A stretch of DNA of 64,000 nt from Azolla caroliniana (Eukaryota; Polypodiophyta): contig JBHGNT010000056.1 of NCBI GenBank assembly GCA_043228905.1, positions 1 through 64,000 of the forward strand. The letters are read 5' to 3'. The notes under the pieces are model-generated. The model searched no databases. It saw only the letters and a list, made by a program, of their open reading frames with translations, and was not told the DNA's origin. Below are positions 52,177 to 61,525 of this stretch, piece after piece. Position 1 is the stretch's first letter. The number at the start of each line of letters is the position of its first letter. The translations under genes were made by a program, and so were the position numbers.

Positions 52177-55100
52177 CTCAACTCCCTCCTCAAATATGCT
52201 AATTTCCTCATGTCTCTCGACCTGAGTTTCAAAATCTCGATTTGTTAATTCTATATCATAGCTAGCCTTGTTAGTTTCGATTCGCATGTTTGAACACAGA
52301 AATCCGATATCACACGAGCCAGGTATGACCATTTTAATTTACTCACTCGCTCTTCTCAACTCCTTCCTCCAACATGCTAATTTCCTCATGTCTTTCGACT
52401 TCAGTTTCAAAAACTTGATTTTTTAATTTTATATCATAGCTATCCTTGTTAGCTTCGATTCGCATGTTTGAACACAGAAATCCGATATCACACGAGCCAG
52501 GTATGACCATTTTAATTTACACACACGCTCTTCTCAACTCCCTCCTCAAATATGCTAATTTCTTCATGTCTCTCGACCTGAGTTTCAAAATCTCGATTTT
52601 TTAATTCTATATCATAGCTAGCCTTGTTAGTTTCGATTCGCATGTTTGAACACAGAAATCCGATATCACACGAGCCAGGTATGACCATTTTAATTTACTC
52701 ACACGCTCTTCTCAACTCCCTCCTCAAATATGCTAATTTCTTCATGTCTCTCGACCTAAGTTTCAAAATCTCGATTTTTTAATTCTATATCATAGCTAGC
52801 CTTGTTAGCTTCGATTCGCATGTTTGAACACAGAAATCCGATATCACAGGAGCCACGTATGACCATTTTAATTTACACACACGCTCTTCTCAACTCCCTC
52901 CTCAAATATGCTAATTTCTTCATGTCTCTCGACCTGAGTTTCAAAATCTCGATTTTTTAATTCTATATCATAGCTAGCCTTGTTAGTTTCGATTCGCATG
53001 TTTGAACACAGAAATCCGATTTCACATGAGCCAGGTATGACCATTTTAATTTACTCACACGCTCTTCTCAACTCCCTCCTCAAATATGCTAATTTCTTCA
53101 TGTCTCTCGACCTAAGTTTCAAAATCTCGATTTTTTAATTCTATATCATAGCTAGCCTTGTTAGCTTCGATTTGCATGTTTGAACACAGAAATCCGATAT
53201 CACACGAGCCAGGTATGACCATTTTAATTTACTCACTGACTCTTCTCAACTCCCTCATCAAATATGCTAATTTCCTCATGTCTCTCACCTGAGTTTCAAA
53301 ATCTCGATTTTTTAATTCTATATCATAGCTAGCCTTGTTAGCTTCGATTCGCATGTTTGAACACAGAAATCCGATATCACACGAGCCAGGTATGACCATT
53401 TTAATTTACTCACTCGCTCTTCTCAACTCCCTCCTCCAGCATGCTAATTTCCTCATGTCTTTCGACGTCAGTTTCGAAATCACGATTTTTTAAGTCTATA
53501 TCATAGCTAGCCTTGTTAGTTTCGATTCGCATGTTTGAACACAGAAATCTGATATCACACGAGCCAGGTATGACCATTTTAATTTACTCACACGCTCTTC
53601 TCAACTCCCTCCTCAAATATGCTAATTTCTTCATGTCTCTCGACCTGAGTTTCAAAATCTCGATTTTTTAATTCTATATCATAGCTAGCCTTGTTAGCTT
53701 CGATTCGCATGTTTGAACACAGAAATCCGATATCACACGAGCCAGGTATGACCATTTTAATTTACACACACGCTCTTCTCAACTCCCTCCTCAAATATGC
53801 TAATTTCTTCATGTCTCTCGACCTGAGTTTCAACATCTCGATTTTTTAATTCTATATCATAGCTAGCCTTGTTAGCTTCGATTCGCATGTTTGAACACAG
53901 AAATCCGATATCACACGAGCCAGGTATGACCATTTTAATTTACTCACTCGCTCTTCTCAACTTCCTCCTCCAACATGCTAATTTCCTCATGTCTTTCGAC
54001 GTCAGTTTCAAAATCTTGATTTTTTAATTCTATATCATAGCAAGCCTTGTTAGTTTCGATTCGCATGTTTGAACACAGAAATCCGATATCACACGAGCCA
54101 GGTATGACCATTTTAATTTACTCACACGCTCTTCTCAACTCCCTCCTCAAATATGCTAATTTCTTCTTGTCTCTCGACCTGAGATTCAAAATCTCGATTT
54201 TTTAATTCTATATCATAGCTAGCCTTGTTAGCTTCGATTCGCATGTTTGAACACAGAAATCCGATATCACACGAGCCAGGTATGACCATTTTAATTTACT
54301 CACTCGCTCTTCTCAACTCCCTCCTCAAATATGCTAATTTCCTCATGTCTCTCGACCTGAGTTTCAAAATCTCGATTTTTTAATTCTATATCATAGCTAG
54401 CCTTGTTAGTTTCGATTCGCATGTTTGAACACAGAAATCCGATATCACACGAGCCAGGTATGACCATTTTAATTTACTCACTCGCTCTTCTCAACTCCTT
54501 CCTCCAACATGCTAATTTCCTCATGTCTTTCGACTTCAGTTTCAAAAACTTGATTTTTTAATTTTATATCATAGCTATCCTTGTTAGCTTCGATTTGCAT
54601 GTTTGAACACAGAAATCCGATATCACACGAGCCAGGTATGACCATTTTAATTTACTCACTGGCTCTTCTCAACTCCCTCCTCAAATATGCTAGTTTCCTC
54701 ATGTCTCTCGACCTGAGTTTCAAAATCACGATTTTTTAATTCTATATCATAGCTAGCCTTGTTAGTTTCGATTCGCATGTTTGAACACAGAAATCCGATA
54801 TCACACGAGCCACGTATGACCATTTTAATTTACTCACTCGCTCTTCTCAACTCCCTCCTCAAATATGCTAATTTCTTCATGTCTCTCGACCTGAGTTTCA
54901 AAATCTCGATTTTTTTATTCTATATCATAGCTAGCCTTGTTAGTTTCGATTCGCATGTTTGAACACAGAAATCCGATATCACACGAGCCAGGTATGACCA
55001 TTTTAATTTACTCACACGCTCTTCTCAACTCCCTCCTCAAATATGCTAATTTCTTCATGTCTCTCGACCTGAGTTTCAAAATCTCGATTTTTTAATTCTA

Positions 55101-58100
55101 TATCATAGCTAGCCTTGTTAGCTTCGATTTGCATGTTTGAACACAGAAATCCGATATCACACGAGCCAGGTATGACCATTTTAATTTACTCACACGCTCT
55201 TCTCAACTCCCTCCTCAAATATGCTAATTTCTTCATGTCTCTTGACCTGAGTTTCAAAATCTCGATTTTTTAATTCTATATCATAGCTAGCCTTGTTAGC
55301 TTCGATTTGCATGTTTGAACACAGAAATCCGATATCACACGAGCCAGGTATGACCATTTTAATTTACTCACTCGCTCTTCTCAACTCCCTCCTCAAATAT
55401 GCTAATTTCCTCAATTCTCTCGACCTGAGTTTCAAAATCTCGATTTTTTAATTCTATATCATAGCTAGCCTTGTTAGTTTCGATTCGCATGTTTGAACAC
55501 AGAAATCCGATATCACACGAGCCAGGTATGACCATTTTAATTTACTCACTGGCTCTTCTCAACTCCCTCCTCAAATATGCTAATTTCTTCATGTCTCTCG
55601 ACCTGAGTTTCAAAATCTCGATTTTTTTATTCAATATCATAGCTAGCCTTGTTAGTTTCGATTCGCATGTTTGAACACTGAAATCCGATATCACACGAGC
55701 CAGGTATGACCATTTTAATTTACTCACACGCTCTTCTCAACTCCCTCCTCAAATATGCTAATTTCTTCATGTCTCTCGACCTAAGTTTCAAAATCTCGAT
55801 TTTTTAATTCTATATCATAGCTAGCCTTGTTAGCTTCGATTCGCATGTTTGAACACAGAAATCCGATATCACACGAGCCAGGTATGACCATTTTAATTTA
55901 CACACACGCTCTTCTCAACTCCCTCCTCAAATATGCTAATTTCTTCATGTCTCTCGACCTGAGTTTCAAAATCTCGATTTTTTAATTCTATATCATAGCT
56001 AGCCTTGTTAGTTTCGATTCGCATGTTTGAACACAGAAATCCGATATCACACGAGCCAGGTATGACCATTTTAATTTACTCACTCGCTCTTCTCAACTCC
56101 CTCCTCAAATATGCTAATTTCCTCATGTCTCTCGACCTGAGTTTCAAAATCTCGATTTTTTAATTCTATATCATAGCTAGCCTTGTTAGTTTCGATTCGC
56201 ATGTTTGAACACAGAAATCCGATATCACACGAGCCAGGTATGACCATTTTAATTTACTCACTCGCTCTTCTCAACTCCTTCCTCCAACATGCTAATTTCC
56301 TCATGTCTTTCGACTTCAGTTTCAAAAACTTGATTTTTTAATTTTATATCATAGCTATCCTTGTTAGCTTCGATTTGCATGTTTGAACACAGAAATCCGA
56401 TATCACACGAGCCAGGTATGACAATTTTAATTTACTCACTGGCTCTTCTCAACTCCCTCCTCAAATATGCTAGTTTCCTCATGTCTCTCGACCTGAGTTT
56501 CAAAATCACGATTTTTTAATTCTATATCATAGCTAGCCTTGTTAGTTTCGATTCGCATGTTTGAACACAGAAATCCGATATCACACGAGCCACGTATGAC
56601 CATTTTAATTTACTCACACGCTCTTCTCAACTCCCTCCTCAAATATGCTAATTTCTTCATGTCTCTCGACCTGAGTTTCAAAATCTCGATTTTTTTATTC
56701 TATATCATAGCTAGCCTTGTTAGTTTCGATTCGCATGTTTGAACACAGAAATCCGATATCACACGAGCCAGGTATGACCATTTTAATTTACTCACACGCT
56801 CTTCTCAACTCCCTCCTCAAATATGCTAATTTCTTCATGTCTCTCGACCTGAGTTTCAAAATCTCGATTTTTTAATTCTATATCATAGCTAGCCTTGTTA
56901 GCTTCGATTTGCATGTTTGAACACAGAAATCCGATATCACACGAGCCAGGTATGACCATTTTAATTTACTCACACGCTCTTCTCAACTCCCTCCTCAAAT
57001 ATGCTAATTTCTTCATGTCTCTTGACCTGAGTTTCAAAATCTCGATTTTTTAATTCTATATCATAGCTAGCCTTGTTAGCTTCGATTTGCATGTTTGAAC
57101 ACAGAAATCCGATATCACACGAGCCAGGTATGACCATTTTAATTTACTCACACGCTCTTCTCAACTCCCTCCTCAAATATGCTAATTTCCTCAATTCTCT
57201 CGACCTAAGTTTCAAAATCTCGATTTTTTAATTCTATATCATAGCTAGCCTTGTTAGTTTCGATTCGCATGTTTGAACACAGAAATCCGATATCACACGA
57301 GCCAGGTATGACCATTTTAATTTACTCACTGGCTCTTCTCAACTCCCTCCTCAAATATGCTAATTTCTTCATGTCTCTCGACCTGAGTTTCAAAATCTCG
57401 ATTTTTTTATTCAATATCATAGCTAGCCTTGTTAGTTTCGATTCGCATGTTTGAACACTGAAATCCGATATCACACGAGCCAGGTATGACCATTTTAATT
57501 TACTCACACGCTCTTCTCAACTCCCTCCTCAAATATGCTAATTTCTTCATGTCTCTCGACCTAAGTTTCAAAATCTCGATTTTTTAATTCTATATCATAG
57601 CTAGCCTTGTTAGCTTCGATTCGCATGTTTGAACACAGAAATCCGATATCACACGAGCCAGGTATGACCATTTTAATTTACACACACGCTCTTCTCAACT
57701 CCCTCCTCAAATATGCTAATTTCCTCATGTCTCTCGACCTGAGTTTCAAAATCTCGATTTTTTAATTCTATATCATAGCTAGCCTTGTTAGTTTCGATTC
57801 GCATGTTTGAACACAGAAATCCGATATCACACGAGCCAGGTATGACCATTTTAATTTACTCACACGCTCTTCTCAACTCCCTCCTCAAATATGCTAATTT
57901 CTTCATGTCTCTCGACCTAAGTTTCAAAATCTCGATTTTTTAATTCTATATCATAGCTAGCCTTGTTAGCTTCGATTCGCATGTTTGAACACAGAAATCC
58001 GATATCACACGAGCCAGGTATGACCATTTTAATTTACACACACGCTCTTCTCAACTCCCTCCTCAAATATGCTAATTTCTTCATGTCTCTCGACCTGAGT

Positions 58101-61073
58101 TTCAAAATCTCGATTTTTTAATTCTATATCATAGCTACCTTGTTAGTTTCGATTCGCATGTTTGAACACAGAAATCCGATATCACACGAGCCAGGTATGA
58201 CCATTTTAATTTACTCACACGCTCTTCTCAACTCCCTCCTCAAATATGCTAATTTCTTCATGTCTCTCGACCTGAGTTTCAAAATCTCGATTTTTTAATT
58301 CTATATCATAGCTAGCCTTGTTAGCTTCGATTTGCATGTTTGAACACAGAAATCCGATATCACACGAGCCAGGTATGACCATTTTAATTTACTCACTCGC
58401 TCTTCTCAACTCCCTCCTCCAGCATGCTAATTTCCTCATGTCTTTCGACGTCAGTTTCGAAATCACGATTTTTTAAGTCTATATCATAGCTAGCCTTGTT
58501 AGTTTCGATTCGCATGTTTTAACACAGAAATCCGATATCACACGAGCCAGGTATGACCATTTTAATTTACTCACACGCTCTTCTCAACTCCCTCCTCAAA
58601 TATGCTAATTTCTTCATGTCTCTCGACCTAAGTTTCAAAATCTCGATTTTTTAATTCTATATCATAGCTAGCCTTGTTAGCTTCGATTCGCATGTTTGAA
58701 CACAGAAATCCGATATCACACGAGCCAGGTATGACCATTTTAATTTACACACACGCTCTTCTCAACTCCCTCCTCAAATATGCTAATTTCTTCATGTCTC
58801 TCGACCTGAGTTTCAAAATCTCGATTTTTTAATTCTATATCATAGCTAGCCTTGTTAGTTTCGATTTGCATGTTTGAACACAGAAATCCGATATCACACG
58901 AGCCAGGTATGACCATTTTAATTTACTCACTCGCTCTTCTCAACTCCCTCCTCAAATATGCTAATTTCCTCATGTCTTTCGACGTCAGTTTCGAAATCAC
59001 GATTTTTTAAGTCTATATCATAGCTAGCCTTGTTAGTTTCGATTCGCATGTTTGAACACAGAAATCCGATATCACACGAGCCAGGTATGACCATTTTAAT
59101 TTACTCACTGACTCTTCTCAACTCCCTCCTCAAATATGCTAATTTCCTCATGTCTCTCGACCTGAGTTTCAAAATCTCGATTTTTTAATTCTATATCATA
59201 GCTAGCCTTGTTAGTTTCGATTCGCATGTTTGAACACAGAAATCCGATATCACACGAGCCAGGTATGACCATTTTAATTTACTCACTCGCTCTTCTCAAC
59301 TCCCTCCTCAAATATGCTAATTTCTTCATGTCTCTCGACCTGAGTTTCAAAATCTCGATTTTTTAATTCTATATCATAGCTAGCCGTGTTAGCTTCGATT
59401 TGCATGTTTGAACACAGAAATCCGATATCACACGAGCCAGGTATGACCAATTTAATTTACTCACTGGCTCTTCTCAACTCCCTCCTCAAATATGCTAATT
59501 TCCTCATGTCTCTCACCTGAGTTTCGAAATCTCGATTTTTTAATTCTATATCATAGCTAGCCTTGTTAGTTTCGATTCGCATGTTTGAACACAGAAATCC
59601 GATATCACACGAGCCAGGTATGACCATTTTAATTTACTCACACGCTCTTCTCAACTCCCTCCTCAAATATGCTAATTTCTTCATGTCTCTCGACCTGAGT
59701 TTCAAAATCTCGATTTTTTAATTCTATATCATAGCTAGCCTTGTTAGCTTCGATTCGCATGTTTGAACACAGAAATCCGATATCACACGAGCCAGGTATT
59801 ACCATTTTAATTTACACACACGCTCTTCTCAACTCCCTCCTCAAATATGCTAATTTCTTCATGTCTCTCGACCTGAGTTTCAAAATCTCGATTTTTTAAT
59901 TCTATATCATAGCTAGCCTTGTTAGCTTCGATTTGCATGTTTGAATACAGAAATCCGATATCACACGAGCCAGGTATGACCATTTTAATTTACTCACTGA
60001 CTGTTCTCAACTCCCTCCTCAAATATGCTAATTTCCTCATGTCTCTCGACCTGAGTTTCAAACTCACGATTTTTTAATTCTATATCATAGCTAGCCTTGT
60101 TAGCTTCGATTCGCATGTTTGAACACAGAAATCCGATATCACACGAGCCAGGTATGACCATTTTAATTTACTCACTGGCTCTTCTCAACTCCCTCCTCAA
60201 ATATGCTAATTTCCTCATGTCTCTCGACCTGAGTTTCAAAATCACGATTTTTTAATTCTATATCATAGCTAGCCTTGTTAGTTTCGATTCGCATGTTTGA
60301 ACACAGAAATCCGATATCACACGAGCCAGGTATGACCATTTTAATTTACTCACTCGCTCTTCTCAACTCCCTCCTCCAGCATGCTAATTTCCTCATGTCT
60401 TTCGACGTCAGTTTCGAAATCACGATTTTTTAAGTCTATATCATAGCTAGCCTTGTTAGTTTCGATTCGCATGTTTGAACACAGAAATCCGATATCACAC
60501 GAGCCCGGTATGACCATTTTAATTTACTCACACGCTCTTCTCAACTCCCTCCTCAAATATGCTAATTTCCTCATGTCTCTCGACCTGAGTTTCAAAATCT
60601 CGATTTTTTAATTCTATATCAGAGCTAGCCTTGTTAGCTTCGATTCGCATGTTTGAACACAGAAATCCGATATCACACGAGCCAGGTATGACCATTTTAA
60701 TTTACTCACTCGCTCTTCTCAACTCCCTCCTCCAGCATGCTAATTTCCTCATGTCTTTCGACGTCAGTTTCAAAAACTTGATTTTTTAATTTTATATCAT
60801 AGCTATCCTTGTTAGCTTCGATTTGCATGTTTGAATACAGAAATCCGATATCACACGAGCCAGGTATGACCATTTTAATTTACTCACTGGCTCTTCTCAA
60901 CTCCCTCCTCAAATATGCTAGTTTCCTCATGTCTCTCGACCTGAGTTTCAAAATCACGATTTTTTAATTCTATATCATAGCTAGCCTTGTTAGTTTCGAT
61001 TCGCATGTTTGAACACAGAAATCCGATATCACACGAGCCAGGTATGACCATTTTAATTTACTCACTGGCTCTT
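52177..61073. repeat. 50-monomer higher-order unit B (8,897 bp)
   Basis: Direct tandem copy of unit A. Private changes include GACAATTTTAATT near 56421, CACACGC near 57149 for CACTGGC, GACCTAAG near 57203 and GAATACAG near 59944. The match with A ends near 61100, where TTCTTCATG and CTCGATTTTTTAATT replace TTCCTCATG and GATTTGTTAATT. Confidence 0.9.
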
Positions 61074-61525
61074 CTCAACTCCCTCCTCAAATATGCTAAT
61101 TTCTTCATGTCTCTCGACCTGAGTTTCAAAATCTCGATTTTTTAATTCTATATCATAGCTAGCCTTGTTAGTTTCGATTCGCATGTTTGAACACAGAAAT
61201 CCGATATCACACGAGCCAGGTATGACCATTTTAATTTACTCACTGGCTCTTCTCAACTCCCTCCTCAAATATGCTAATTTCTTCATGTCTCTCGACCTGA
61301 GTTTCAAAATCTCGATTTTTTAATTCTATATCATAGCTAGCCTTTTTAGCTTCGATTCGCATGTTTGAACACAGAAATCCGATATCACACTAGCCAGGTA
61401 TGACCATTTTAATTTACTCACACGCTCTTCTCAACTCCCTCCTCAAATATGCTAATTTCTTCATGTCTCTCGACCTGAGTTTCAAAATCTCGATTTTTTA
61501 ATTCTATATCATAGCTAGCCTTTTT
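60630..61525. repeat. Five-monomer (890-bp) extra segment before the third higher-order copy
   Basis: The CCAGCATGC/GACGTCAG/AAAACTTG monomer and its GAATACAG and GCTAGTTTCC neighbours occur near 60700-61000 and again 890 bp later, near 61590-61900. Between them lie ordinary monomers, two of which share the private GCCTTTTTAGC (about 61342 and 61520); one also has CACTAGCC near 61389. This lengthens the B-to-C offset to 9,787 bp, or 55 monomers less three bases. Confidence 0.82.

Noticed and set aside
1016-57454. Repeated 67-codon open frames on the + strand (for example 1016-1219, 6176-6379, 22730-22933, 57251-57454) and a 91-codon one at 1122-1397
   Set aside because: They begin at a TTG inside CCTTGTTAG rather than at ATG, are slightly longer than one monomer, and exist only where T7-ATT replaces T6-AATT and removes a TAA. 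Since 178 is not a multiple of three, the frame shifts in each monomer. They are by-products of the satellite, not genes.
12655-57507. 61-codon open frames on the - strand (for example 12655-12840, 14257-14442, 57322-57507)
   Set aside because: They start at GTG, cross a monomer boundary, and appear mostly with the TATTCAATATC/CACTGAAATC monomer. They copy the satellite variant pattern with no sign of coding constraint.
43280-61073. The 8,897-bp repeat as purely an assembly error
   Set aside because: The two units differ at several private positions (for example near 49088, 50945, 56421 and 57149), and each contains older nested duplications, which argues for real copies. Only spanning reads can settle it.
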